Assembly (NCBI GenBank): GCA_017458975.1
Contig: JAFSZK010000068.1
Location: 1-36,951 of the forward strand
Length of the DNA stretch: 36,951 nucleotides
Reading direction: 5' to 3'
Source of the DNA: Eubacterium sp.
Lineage (GTDB): Bacteria > Bacillota > Clostridia > Oscillospirales > Acutalibacteraceae
Positions 15,030-23,328 of the stretch are shown piece after piece. How positions within the stretch are numbered: the first letter of the stretch is position 1; every line of letters begins with the position of its first letter. The notes below the pieces were generated by a model. It did no database searches. It was not told the DNA's origin and was given only the letters and a program-made list of their open reading frames with translations. A program made the position numbers and the translations under genes.

Positions 15030-16607
15030 ATGGCAAAAAAGAAAGCCGCAGCGGCGGACGTTAACGCTGCTCCTGCGGAAAAAAAGTATATGAAGCCATC
15101 GGAGATTGTCACCTTCGGTATCGGTCTTTTCGGCGTTGCCCTTCTTACGGGCTGGATGCCTGACTATACTATGACCTTCTTTGCTGACTTCGCGTTTAAG
15201 GGCAAGGGCTTCGACTCGGCTCAGCTTGCAACAATAGTTGCTTCCGTTTTCGGATTTGCGGGCGCGGTAGGCGCGGTTTGCGAGCTCATTATAGGTATTC
15301 TTGTTGACAGAACAAGAACAAGCCTCGGTAAGGTTAAGCCCTGGGTAGGCTTCGGTGCAATCCCGCTTGCAATTATTTCGCTTCTTGTTTTCATTGCTCC
15401 GAACACATCTTCCTTTACGGTTGCAACAATCTGGATGTTTGTAATTTATTCGCTTTATACCGCGGTTTCGTGCGCGGTTGAATCTCCGTCAAACTGCTTC
15501 GGCGCGCTTTGTTCGCCGAACCCGAGTGAAAGGTCAAGCGCAATTTCAATCGCTTCTTTCCTTCGTTCGGTAGGTCAGTCGGGCGGTCAGGTTGTAATCA
15601 TCGTTGTTCCCGTAATTATGAAGGCTTTAATGGGACAGCAACAGTACAAAAACGCTGAGGGTCAGGGACTTGACCTTATTATTTCAACCGCTGTCTGCGC
15701 TCTCGGTATGATTATTTTTGTAATGATTTTCTTTGCAAATAATAAAGAGAGAGTTCCCTATACAAACGAAAAGGTTTCTCTTTTGGAGAGCATTAAATTC
15801 GTATTTACAAACAAGAACCTTCTTATGGTATCTCTTACAAAGTTCACGGGCTTCGGCAGAGGCGTTTACGGAACGGTATCGCTTTATATCGCTATTTACC
15901 TTCTCGGCTCAAAGGGCTTAAAGCTTGCGCTTATGCTTCCTATGGGTATCGGTACGGCGGTAGGTACGCTTCTTGTAAACTTTGTACTTAAAAAGTTTTC
16001 AACCAAGAAAACATATATTATTTTCTGCTGTTACGGAGCTTCGGCTCTTGCAATTCTTTACTTCGTTTCAAGGGGTATCGGATTTAACAGCCACCTTATC
16101 GTTCCGTTCTTAATTCTCAACTTCTTCTGCGGTATTCAGCACGGTAATACTAACGTAACGCCTAACATTATGATTGCTGACTGCGTTGACGAAATGGAAT
16201 ATAAATACGGAAAAAGACAGGAGGGTCTCGCTTACGCGGGCTACGGTCTTATTTCAAAGATTGCCTCCGCCTGCACAAAGGGCTTCGCTCCGTGGCTTGT
16301 TTATACCTGGTCAAAGTATCAGTTTTCAACAAGCGCAAACGTTGCTTACGCAAAGCAGAGCGACGCTACTCTTAATAAATTCCTTGCAATTTATACAATC
16401 ATCCCTGCAATATTCGTAATTCTTCAGTTTGTACCGATTCTCTTCTACGATATGGTAGGCGAAAAGAAAGACAGAATTACGGCAGCGCTCGCCGAAAGAA
16501 GAGCTGCTGCAGGTGAAACGCAGGACGACGACGAATCATTAGCCGAAGAGGTTGCCGAGGCTGTTGAGGCTCAGGCGGTTGAAGCTAATGAACAAAACGC
16601 AGAGTAA
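15030..16607 (+). CDS. MFS transporter, GPH (glycoside-pentoside-hexuronide) type, copy 1
   Basis: A 525-residue protein with about 12 transmembrane helices in the MelB-like GPH arrangement. The loop 2-3 motif VDRTRTSLGKVKPWVGFGAIP and the second-half ADCVDEMEYKYGKRQEGLAYAGYGLISK are typical. However, the helix-2 segment that normally reads D-x-x-x-D-P (cation site in MelB) is here GAVCELIIGILVDR, lacking both Asp and Pro, so the coupling ion or mechanism may differ. The tail from about 490 is acidic and Ala-rich. No glycosidase is nearby. It ends 12 bp before a gene for a membrane-anchored protein, probably its operon partner. Substrate unknown. Confidence 0.88.
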   Translation: MAKKKAAAADVNAAPAEKKYMKPSEIVTFGIGLFGVALLTGWMPDYTMTFFADFAFKGKGFDSAQLATIVASVFGFAGAVGAVCELIIGILVDRTRTSLGKVKPWVGFGAIPLAIISLLVFIAPNTSSFTVATIWMFVIYSLYTAVSCAVESPSNCFGALCSPNPSERSSAISIASFLRSVGQSGGQVVIIVVPVIMKALMGQQQYKNAEGQGLDLIISTAVCALGMIIFVMIFFANNKERVPYTNEKVSLLESIKFVFTNKNLLMVSLTKFTGFGRGVYGTVSLYIAIYLLGSKGLKLALMLPMGIGTAVGTLLVNFVLKKFSTKKTYIIFCCYGASALAILYFVSRGIGFNSHLIVPFLILNFFCGIQHGNTNVTPNIMIADCVDEMEYKYGKRQEGLAYAGYGLISKIASACTKGFAPWLVYTWSKYQFSTSANVAYAKQSDATLNKFLAIYTIIPAIFVILQFVPILFYDMVGEKKDRITAALAERRAAAGETQDDDESLAEEVAEAVEAQAVEANEQNAE

Positions 16608-16619
16608 GGAGGGGTGAAA

Positions 16620-17579
16620 ATGGCTAAGAATAAAGAGTTTAAAACCGGAAGATATGCTGTTATAGTAGGTATCGCTCTTGCAGTAATTCTCACCGTTCTT
16701 ACAATATTTGCATATACAACAAGATACAACGCGTTTGACCCCGAAAAGGTTGCTCAGAACTATGTTGATACCATCGTTCAGACCGGCGACGGCTACAACG
16801 CATACAAGGTTACACTTGTTTCAAAGAATCAGAAGTTCGGTAATTTCGTAATCGACGGATATATGGCGCCCTTTGTTAACGACGGCGAGGACGTTAAGCA
16901 GGCTGAATTTGTAGGAACGGGCTCAAAGGAAGAAATGAAGAAGGTTGACGAGCTTTACGGCGCAATGTACAACTACTACGTCGAGCTTATTAATCAGTAC
17001 TCCCTTGACGACTACGACAGCGTTTTCAATAATTACTTCAAAAAGCTTGTTGAAACGAGAAAAGAAATATACGGCGACGATTATATGGATACCGAATTTA
17101 TGTTCAGCGTATTTGAGGCAAATGTTGATACATACGGTAAAGCCTTAACCGGCGTTAAAGCTCAGAAGGCTGAAAACGGTCAGGCTGAGGTTAAAGAGGT
17201 AATCGGTAAGTACCAGGAAATGTTCGGTAAGGATTATAAGCTTACCTGTAACGTTACAAAGTGCGATTCATTAAAGGGCGACGAGGCAAAGACTTATATC
17301 GCAGATTATAAGGACAGAATTACCCCCGTTGCCGCTATCGGCGAAGAAAAAGCCAAGGCGTCGGGACTTGACGAAGAAAAAACCGCAAGTATGACGGAGG
17401 CATTCAAAAAGCTTGATTGCTCCGAAGACGTCAGCGACGTAGCTCTGGCTGAGGTTGAGGTTAAGACTCAGGACGGTAAAACCGTTGCCACCCAGCAGGT
17501 TTATATGCTTAAAATCGGAAAGAGCTGGTACGTTGACAATACCAACACCGACACAAAGGGCTTATATCTTGCAAAATAA
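16620..17579 (+). CDS. Hypothetical membrane-anchored extracytoplasmic protein
   Basis: A 319-residue protein. A basic start (MAKNKEFKTGRYAV) and one hydrophobic helix (about 14-34) anchor it; the rest is acidic, Lys/Glu-rich and hydrophilic, presumably outside. No known domain is recognised; YDSVFNNYFKKLVETRKEIY and GKYQEMFGKDYKLTCNVTKC suggest helical segments, and the C-terminal TQQVYMLKIGKSWYVDN resembles the closing strands of NTF2-like or DUF4878-type lipid-anchored domains. ATG at 16620 has AGGAGG 7 bases upstream; an earlier in-frame GTG at 16614 overlaps the ribosome site and is rejected. It follows the GPH transporter gene by 12 bp and shares its terminator, so the two likely work together. 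Confidence 0.8.
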   Translation: MAKNKEFKTGRYAVIVGIALAVILTVLTIFAYTTRYNAFDPEKVAQNYVDTIVQTGDGYNAYKVTLVSKNQKFGNFVIDGYMAPFVNDGEDVKQAEFVGTGSKEEMKKVDELYGAMYNYYVELINQYSLDDYDSVFNNYFKKLVETRKEIYGDDYMDTEFMFSVFEANVDTYGKALTGVKAQKAENGQAEVKEVIGKYQEMFGKDYKLTCNVTKCDSLKGDEAKTYIADYKDRITPVAAIGEEKAKASGLDEEKTASMTEAFKKLDCSEDVSDVALAEVEVKTQDGKTVATQQVYMLKIGKSWYVDNTNTDTKGLYLAK

Positions 17580-17586
17580 ACGATAC

Positions 17587-17615
17587 GGGGTGTGGGAAAG
17601 CCCGCACCCCTTTTT
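17587..17615 (+). terminator. Strong intrinsic terminator of the GPH-1 operon
   Basis: Ten-bp GC-rich stem GGGGTGTGGG/CCCGCACCCC (one wobble) with AAAG loop, followed by TTTTT. Confidence 0.92.
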
Positions 17616-17632
17616 GTTCTTATTAACGGCTT

Positions 17633-18091
17633 ATGAAATATGTATTAATTTTAGGCGGTCCGCTTAACGGGGACAAGCCATCTCCCCTTCTTTTTGAAAG
17701 GATTAAAAAGGGCGCTGAATTCTTAAAAGAAAACCCCGACTCAAAAGCGATTGTTTCGGGAGGAATAAAAGATGAAAAACAGCCGCTCAGCGAAGCCGGG
17801 GTAATGAAAAACTCACTGATTGAGCTCGGTATTGAGGAGGAGCGCATTATTCCCGAAGAAAAAGCAAAAACAACTTACGAAAACTTTATTTACTCAAAAG
17901 AGCTTATTGAAAGCGGAGCCGAGGTGTTTTTTGTAACCAACGAATTTCACATATGGCGAAGCTGTAAAATTATGAAAAAGGCGCACGTCGGCTTTACTCC
18001 CCTTCCCGCTGCTAACGGAGAGGACTCGCTCGGCTTCAGAATAAGAGAGTGCTTTTTACGCCCCCTTGCCTTTTTCGGAATAATTTGGTGA
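17633..18091 (+). CDS. YdcF-like protein (DUF218/SanA-ElyC fold)
   Basis: A 152-residue protein with the DUF218 pattern: LILGGPLNG at the start, AIVSGGIKDEKQPLSEAGVMKNSLIELGI in the middle, then IIPEEKAKTTYENFIYSKELI and FFVTNEFHIWRSCKI. In the family the Gly-Gly, Ser-Glu-Ala, Thr-x-Glu-Asn and Thr-Asn/Ser-x-x-His-x-x-Arg positions line a conserved pocket, and members such as ElyC and SanA act in envelope homeostasis. This one lacks the usual N-terminal membrane helices and looks cytosolic. It begins 18 bp after a strong terminator with a weak ribosome site and is followed 4 bp later by a metallophosphoesterase gene. Its biochemical activity is not known. Confidence 0.82.
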   Translation: MKYVLILGGPLNGDKPSPLLFERIKKGAEFLKENPDSKAIVSGGIKDEKQPLSEAGVMKNSLIELGIEEERIIPEEKAKTTYENFIYSKELIESGAEVFFVTNEFHIWRSCKIMKKAHVGFTPLPAANGEDSLGFRIRECFLRPLAFFGIIW

Positions 18092-18095
18092 CGGT

Positions 18096-19064
18096 ATGAA
18101 ACACAGTTTTTCTTCAATCGTTTACAAGCATATGCTTAAAGGGCTTTCAAGACTTATAAGCGCGGATTCCTTCCCCGAAAGCCGCGAGGCTCTTGAAGCC
18201 GACGAAAAAGCAGAGCTTAATATTATCGCCTGGGGCGACCCTCAGATTTCCGCGCTTTCTCCGCTTCGCTCGGAGAGGGTTTATTCGGCGTGTATGGATA
18301 TTAAAAACGCCGCAGGAAAATTTGACCTGTTAATGCTTCTCGGCGACAATGCGGAATACGGTATGAAAGCCGAATATATGATGCTTTCCCGACTTCTTAA
18401 TTCCGTATCAAGCAAAGTCGAAAGCTTTATCGTTATAAGCGGAAACCACGACGTAAGAATAAGAAATTACAAAAAGCAGCTCAGAAAGTTTAACGCTTTT
18501 ATCGGCGATATTAAGGGCGGAATTATCGGACGGGCTGAGCATTATTATTTTAAAACCGAGCTTAAGGGCTATAAGTTTATTATGCTCGGCGCCGACAAAA
18601 ACGCGTTTGAGGCGTCTTACATAAGTAAGGAGCAGCTCGACTGGCTTGACAGCGAGCTTAAAAAGGCTGAAAACGATAAGGTTGTTTTCGTTTTAAATCA
18701 TCAGCCGCTCAGGTATTCACACGGACTTCCCGCTACCTGGCTCGGCAAGGGCGAGTGGCGCGGACACATCGGCGAACAAAGCGACGAGCTTAAAGCAATT
18801 TTTGAAAAATATAAAAACGTATTTTTTATAACGGGTCATCTTCACTACGGAACCTCAAAGTATAATTATGAGGATTACGGCGCTTATAAGGCGCTTTCCC
18901 TCCCGACCATCGGCGTATTGAACCACGGAGAATACAACCACGACGCTCAGGGATACGTTATTTACGTTTACGATAATAAAATAATCCTGCGCTCCCGTCT
19001 TTTCAAGCAGGGCAGATTCGCCGAAAAGGATGTTGAAAATTCTTATGTTGAAATTGAAATTTAA
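18096..19064 (+). CDS. Calcineurin-like metallophosphoesterase
   Basis: A 322-residue cytoplasmic-looking protein with the five metallophosphoesterase motifs: AWGDPQ (Asp48, with Gln50 where His is common), GDN at 83-85, GNHD at 116-119, NHQPLRYSH and GHLHYG near residues 205 and 250. These residues hold a dinuclear metal centre that hydrolyses phosphoesters. Asp-x-Gln in motif I is seen in class III cyclic nucleotide phosphodiesterase and UDP-diacylglucosamine hydrolase relatives, so it need not be inactive. No signal peptide is present. It is 4 bp from the YdcF-like gene, suggesting a two-gene unit. Its last codons contain the -35 box of the next promoter. Substrate not predictable. Confidence 0.85.
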   Translation: MKHSFSSIVYKHMLKGLSRLISADSFPESREALEADEKAELNIIAWGDPQISALSPLRSERVYSACMDIKNAAGKFDLLMLLGDNAEYGMKAEYMMLSRLLNSVSSKVESFIVISGNHDVRIRNYKKQLRKFNAFIGDIKGGIIGRAEHYYFKTELKGYKFIMLGADKNAFEASYISKEQLDWLDSELKKAENDKVVFVLNHQPLRYSHGLPATWLGKGEWRGHIGEQSDELKAIFEKYKNVFFITGHLHYGTSKYNYEDYGAYKALSLPTIGVLNHGEYNHDAQGYVIYVYDNKIILRSRLFKQGRFAEKDVENSYVEIEI

Positions 19065-19082
19065 AAGGCTTTATTATATAAT
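19054..19082 (+). promoter_or_regulatory. Promoter of the second GPH transporter gene
   Basis: TTGAAA (19054-19059, inside the end of the phosphoesterase gene), 17-bp spacer, perfect TATAAT (19077-19082). Confidence 0.7.
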
Positions 19083-19112
19083 ATAGTAAAATAATGTTTA
19101 AGGAGTTTATTT

Positions 19113-20648
19113 ATGAGTTCTAAAACCTTGGGCAAGACCTATGTCGGCAAGAAAGAGCTATGGATGTTCTCAATCGGCGGTATGGGTCAGGGTATGATTT
19201 ACGCTATGATGTCAAGCTACATCAGCGACTACTATGTAAGTACGCTTCAGCTACCGCTTACTTTCGTACTTATGCTTATGCTTCTTGCAAGAGTGTGGGA
19301 CGCTGTTAACGACCCGATTATGGGCGTTATCGTAGACCGCCACGAAACCAAATGGGGTAAATTAAAGCCCTATATTCTCTTTGCAACTCCCCCGATTGCG
19401 CTGCTTACAATACTTATGTATTTAAGCCCTAATCTTGAAACGAAAAAGCTTATGGTATTCTGCGCGTTTGTTTACGTAATATGGGGTATGGTTTATACAA
19501 TGGCGGACGTACCGTTTTGGAGTATTCCTAACGTTATTACCCCCAACGGCGATGAAAGAAGCCACGTTGTATCCTTTGCAAAAATCTGGAACGCAGTCGG
19601 CTCTGCGCTTCCCGAGGTACTCTTCCTTATCGCAGGCTTTACTCTTCCTAAAATCATAAGCTCGGCTGACCCGATTGCTTATAACAAAAAGAAGTATTTA
19701 ATTATAGCTGCAATCGTAGTTGTACTCGGCTCGGTAATGTATATTAATTCTTATTTCCATATTAAGGAAAGAGCCGTACCTCCTCCGACAAAAAGAGTCA
19801 AGGGCGAAGATTCAACGCTTAAGAGAGTATTTACCTGTAAGCCCCTTCTGCTTATAATTGCAATGGGCATACTCTCAAGCGGACGTTATATGGTTCAGGC
19901 TGCGGCAATCCACGTAGGACGTTATGCGTTTTATATCGGTCCCGACCTTACTGGTATGTCACTTTCCGAAAAGACCGCCGCTATCGACGGCTCGGTAGGT
20001 ACGGTTAAGACCATTTTCCAGATGTGCGCCGTTGTCGGTATGTTCGGCTCAACAATCTTTATGCCGAAATTAATGCAGAAATTTGACTACAAGAAGCTTC
20101 TTATTACAACCTGTCTTGCAGGCTTCGTAGCAAGCCTCGGAACAACCCTTATGGGCTGGATAGGTATTATGGCAGAGCAGGGCAGCTTTTTTGCCAAAAA
20201 CGGTATTTACTTCTGTATTCCGTTTATGCTTATTGAGTGTATCCCCCTCGGCGTAATCAACACTATTTCAATCGCAATGATTTACGACTGTCTCGATTAT
20301 ATGGAGCTTAAAACGGGTCACAGAGATAATGCTCTCGGCTCCGCGTGTCAGGGACTTATCAATAAATTCGGCTCGGCATTTTCAACCTGCGGCATTATTC
20401 TTATGTATATGGCTATTCACTTCAAGCCCGAAGAAATGCTTTCAACAAAGGCAATCAAAGCCGCAACCGAGCTTCCCGCTTCTCAGAATTTTGCAATCTT
20501 TGCTCTTATCTCGATTATCCCCGGTATCAGTATGCTTCTGTGTGCAATCCCGATGTTCTTCTATAAGCTTTCGGGAGAAAACAAAAAGAAGATGCAACAG
20601 GAGCTCAGTGAAAAGAGAAAAGCAAGCGGATATACAATTTCCGAATAA
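19113..20648 (+). CDS. MFS transporter, GPH type, copy 2
   Basis: A 511-residue polytopic protein of about 12 helices. It has the intact GPH/MelB cation-site segment ARVWDAVNDPIMGVIVDRHETKWGKLKPY, including the Asp-x-x-x-Asp-Pro pair, and the second-half IYDCLDYMELKTGHRDNALGSACQGL. It likely imports a glycoside or another organic solute with Na+ or H+. AAGGAG precedes the ATG. The gene is flanked by its own promoter and a perfect terminator, and converges on a third paralogue. No carbohydrate-degrading enzyme adjoins it, so the substrate is open. Confidence 0.9.
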   Translation: MSSKTLGKTYVGKKELWMFSIGGMGQGMIYAMMSSYISDYYVSTLQLPLTFVLMLMLLARVWDAVNDPIMGVIVDRHETKWGKLKPYILFATPPIALLTILMYLSPNLETKKLMVFCAFVYVIWGMVYTMADVPFWSIPNVITPNGDERSHVVSFAKIWNAVGSALPEVLFLIAGFTLPKIISSADPIAYNKKKYLIIAAIVVVLGSVMYINSYFHIKERAVPPPTKRVKGEDSTLKRVFTCKPLLLIIAMGILSSGRYMVQAAAIHVGRYAFYIGPDLTGMSLSEKTAAIDGSVGTVKTIFQMCAVVGMFGSTIFMPKLMQKFDYKKLLITTCLAGFVASLGTTLMGWIGIMAEQGSFFAKNGIYFCIPFMLIECIPLGVINTISIAMIYDCLDYMELKTGHRDNALGSACQGLINKFGSAFSTCGIILMYMAIHFKPEEMLSTKAIKAATELPASQNFAIFALISIIPGISMLLCAIPMFFYKLSGENKKKMQQELSEKRKASGYTISE

Positions 20649-20655
20649 AATAAAC

Positions 20656-20690
20656 CGAGCACGGCAAATCGCCGTGCTCGTAACTTTTTT
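20656..20690. terminator. Bidirectional terminator between convergent GPH transporter genes
   Basis: Perfect 10-bp stem CGAGCACGGC/GCCGTGCTCG with a five-base loop, followed on the plus strand by TAACTTTTTT and on the minus strand by TTTATTTTATTC. Confidence 0.9.
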
Positions 20691-20698
20691 ATTTTGTT

Positions 20699-22192
20699 TT
20701 ATTCTTCAGTTGCGCGTCTTTGTGCAAGCGCCTTTGAAATCTTTTCCTTCTTTTCGCCTACGATGTCATACTTGAACATCGGGATTATTGAAAGAAGAGC
20801 AAGTATACCGGGCATTACGGTATAAGCAAAGAAGATGATATCCTTTGTTTTTGACTCAAAGCCCGTTGCCGTTCCGTCTTTAATTGCGTTAAGCGTATCG
20901 GAATATCCCGAAATACCTACGAACACAAGACCGAGCGCAACACCGAGAGCAAGACAAACCTTAATTGTAAGAGTAAGGATTGAATAAGCCGTACCCTCCA
21001 TTCTCTTGCCCGTTTCGTACTCATAGTAGTCAACGCAGTCAGCCGTCATAATCATAGGCATAAGAGTTACTGCGCCGAACTGTAAGCCGATAAGGAAGAG
21101 AGAAGCGAAGAAGAGAATCGTAAGAACAGCGTTTCCGCCCTTGAACCAATCCTCGCTTGTAGTGCAAGCCTTGAACCAGAAATGGCCTACGATAAACGAT
21201 AATACGGAAGCTATAAAGCCGTAAATCGACATAATAAGGTAAACCTTTTTCTCGTTAAACTTCTTAATAAGAACGGGACAGATTGCCATACTTATCATTG
21301 AGCCGATAGCCGTTACAATACCGAGTACGGCTACAAGATTCTGGCTTCCTAAAAGAACGTTGGCTGCCTGAACCTGAATGCCCATAGCCATCTGACGTCC
21401 GAAGCCGAGGAAATAGGATACGATTACAAGCATAAGCGGCTTGTTTTCCTTAAGCGCACGGAACATATCCTTCATACCGATTTTTTCGCTTGACTCGGTA
21501 ATAACTCTTTCCTTATTAATCAAGGGGATAAGAGCGAAAAGCGCACAGCCGAGTACCGCCGTTAAAACAGCTACCCAAAAATATTCAGAGCCAATCATAG
21601 GAGTATCGGTTTCGCCTTTTTTAACTATAACCTTTGAGCCTTCGGGGATAATTAAACAAACAATAGGTACGATTACTACGCATGCGGAAAAACCGATTTG
21701 TTTAGCCGTATTTGAAATTGATACAACGTTAGTTCTCTCCGTCGGGTTGGGGGTAAGCGCCGCGGCGATACCCTGGGACGGAACGTCGCCCATTGTCATT
21801 GCTATTGACCAGATAAGATATGTAACGAAAATCCATACGTAGGTGAGCATTGTATTATTCTTAAACGGTACGTCAATAAATACAACCGCGCTCATTACGA
21901 GAAGGGGTAAGATTGAATAAGCAATCATTCCCTTGAATTTTCCGAGCTTGCTCTTTGAGCGGTCAACCATACCTCCTACAATCGGGTCAGCCACAGCCGA
22001 AATAATCTTTGCTACAAGAATAAGAATACCGACAACGGCAATATCAACGCCGAGAATAGAGCCGTCAAATTCAGCCTGGTAGGAATTGAGAAGTCCTACA
22101 ATTGCCTGAAAGCCGAAAAGACCGAGCGAATAAGCAAGAATCTCTTTAAAGCTTAAGTGCTTTTGGGTGGTAATGTCTTTTACTTCATCCAT
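20699..22192 (-). CDS. MFS transporter, GPH type, copy 3
   Basis: A 497-residue protein with about 12 transmembrane helices. The cation-site motif is kept as AKIISAVADPIVGGMVDRSKSKLGKFKGM (Asp-Pro present, the first Asp replaced by Ser), and the second half has MTADCVDYYEYETGKRMEGTAYSILT. AAGGAGG precedes the ATG. It lies 67 bp downstream of the short-chain dehydrogenase gene on the same strand, and no terminator is evident between them, so both are probably under the promoter facing the TetR gene. That context suggests the transported compound is a substrate or product of the dehydrogenase. Confidence 0.9.
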   Translation of the reverse strand: MDEVKDITTQKHLSFKEILAYSLGLFGFQAIVGLLNSYQAEFDGSILGVDIAVVGILILVAKIISAVADPIVGGMVDRSKSKLGKFKGMIAYSILPLLVMSAVVFIDVPFKNNTMLTYVWIFVTYLIWSIAMTMGDVPSQGIAAALTPNPTERTNVVSISNTAKQIGFSACVVIVPIVCLIIPEGSKVIVKKGETDTPMIGSEYFWVAVLTAVLGCALFALIPLINKERVITESSEKIGMKDMFRALKENKPLMLVIVSYFLGFGRQMAMGIQVQAANVLLGSQNLVAVLGIVTAIGSMISMAICPVLIKKFNEKKVYLIMSIYGFIASVLSFIVGHFWFKACTTSEDWFKGGNAVLTILFFASLFLIGLQFGAVTLMPMIMTADCVDYYEYETGKRMEGTAYSILTLTIKVCLALGVALGLVFVGISGYSDTLNAIKDGTATGFESKTKDIIFFAYTVMPGILALLSIIPMFKYDIVGEKKEKISKALAQRRATEE

Positions 22193-22259
22193 TTTTCTTC
22201 CTCCTTAGGCACGAGCTAACGAATACGATACGGTTTTCATTAGCCGCTTTGCCCTTATA

Positions 22260-23102
22260 TTATTCACTGAATACTTCTTTAAATATATCAACGTTAGCCA
22301 TTTTCATAACTGCGCTGAAAAGCTTTGAGCCGTATACGGGCATAAGTCGGTTAAAGCTTGACATTGCGTGAGCGTCAAAGCCTCTAACCTGCATAGGATA
22401 CTTATACTCAATACCGCGCATAATCATCCTTACCATTCTGTCACAGTCGGTAGAAATCATATTCATAACCTTTGCGCCCTTGTCGTTGCCTTCATTTCCC
22501 TGTTCTCTGAAAATATCGGTCTTTGTAAAGCCGGGACAAACAAGGGATACATACATCTTTCCTGCAAATTCTACTCTGAGAGCCTCTGTAAAGCCCTTGA
22601 GCGCCGCTTTGGACGCGGAGTACATCGAGGTTCCCGCAAGCGTCATAAGAGCCGCTGAGGAGTCGATATTTATTACTGCCGGAGTTTCGGACTCAAGCAA
22701 CATAGGAAGAAGCGTCTTTGTTGAATAAATACAGGAATAGAAATTAATATCCATAGCCTTATTTATTTCGTCATAAGAGTATCTGTCAAATCTCTTGAAC
22801 TTGGGAAGGATACCTGCGTTATTAACAAGGATATCAACCTTAACGCCTTCTGCCTTTAACTCTTCGGCAAAGCTTTCCCAGTTTTCCTTAACGCTTACGT
22901 CGAAAAGCTTATAAGAGAATTTATCCTTATACTCTTCGCCGAGCTCTTCAATGAACTTAAGCATTTTCGGCTCACTTCTTGCAACGCCGATTACGGTACA
23001 TCCGTGCTTTTTGATAAGGGTTGCGGCAATGCCTGCGCCCATACCGCCCGAAGCGCCCGTAACAATCGCTGTTTTACCGTGAAGCCAGCATTGGTTAGCC
23101 AT
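22260..23102 (-). CDS. Short-chain dehydrogenase/reductase
   Basis: A 280-residue classical SDR, an NAD(P)-dependent oxidoreductase of hydroxyl or keto groups. The Rossmann cofactor motif is TGASGGMG (15-22), structural motif NNAG at 94-97, catalytic Ser148, and Tyr161-Lys165 (YSASK) with PGFTKTDIF after it. The Arg in GVARSEPK after the second strand favours NADP(H). An extra C-terminal stretch (about 225-280, helical, rich in Met) could shape the substrate pocket or touch the membrane. The gene is divergent from a TetR regulator and leads into a GPH transporter gene; this trio looks like an inducible uptake-and-reduction unit for a small organic compound. Substrate unknown. Confidence 0.9.
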   Translation of the reverse strand: MANQCWLHGKTAIVTGASGGMGAGIAATLIKKHGCTVIGVARSEPKMLKFIEELGEEYKDKFSYKLFDVSVKENWESFAEELKAEGVKVDILVNNAGILPKFKRFDRYSYDEINKAMDINFYSCIYSTKTLLPMLLESETPAVINIDSSAALMTLAGTSMYSASKAALKGFTEALRVEFAGKMYVSLVCPGFTKTDIFREQGNEGNDKGAKVMNMISTDCDRMVRMIMRGIEYKYPMQVRGFDAHAMSSFNRLMPVYGSKLFSAVMKMANVDIFKEVFSE

Positions 23103-23134
23103 AATACTACCTCCAAAATAAATATATCTTAATA

Positions 23135-23163
23135 ATTATACTATATCTTAATATTATTTACAA
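23135..23163 (-). promoter_or_regulatory. Putative promoter of the SDR-transporter operon
   Basis: Minus-strand TTGTAA (complement of 23158-23163), 17 bp, TATAAT (complement of 23135-23140). It lies in the 226-bp gap shared with tetR and so can be controlled by that regulator. Confidence 0.55.
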
Positions 23164-23243
23164 TATGAATTTTTGATATTTTATCACTTGTCTAAAAACG
23201 AATCAACGTTTATTGCCTTTTCGTATAAAAACAATCAAAACGC

Positions 23244-23272
23244 TTGACAAAAAGTCTATTAATGTATATAAT
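23244..23272 (+). promoter_or_regulatory. Consensus promoter of the TetR regulator gene
   Basis: Perfect TTGACA (23244-23249), 17-bp spacer and perfect TATAAT (23267-23272), about 57 bp upstream of the ATG. Confidence 0.88.
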
Positions 23273-23286
23273 ACAAAAAAATAAAT

Positions 23287-23316
23287 TGTTAGCAATATAA
23301 TTTTGCTTTACTAACA
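23287..23316 (+). promoter_or_regulatory. Candidate operator/hairpin in the tetR 5' region
   Basis: TGTTAG (23287-23292) and CTAACA (23311-23316) form an inverted repeat, with a nested AGCAA/TTGCT pair inside. It sits just downstream of the consensus promoter and abuts the AGGAGG ribosome site, a position where a bound TetR dimer would block its own transcription or an RNA hairpin would restrain translation. No match to a known operator is claimed. Confidence 0.4.
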
Positions 23317-23328
23317 GGAGGCGTAACT

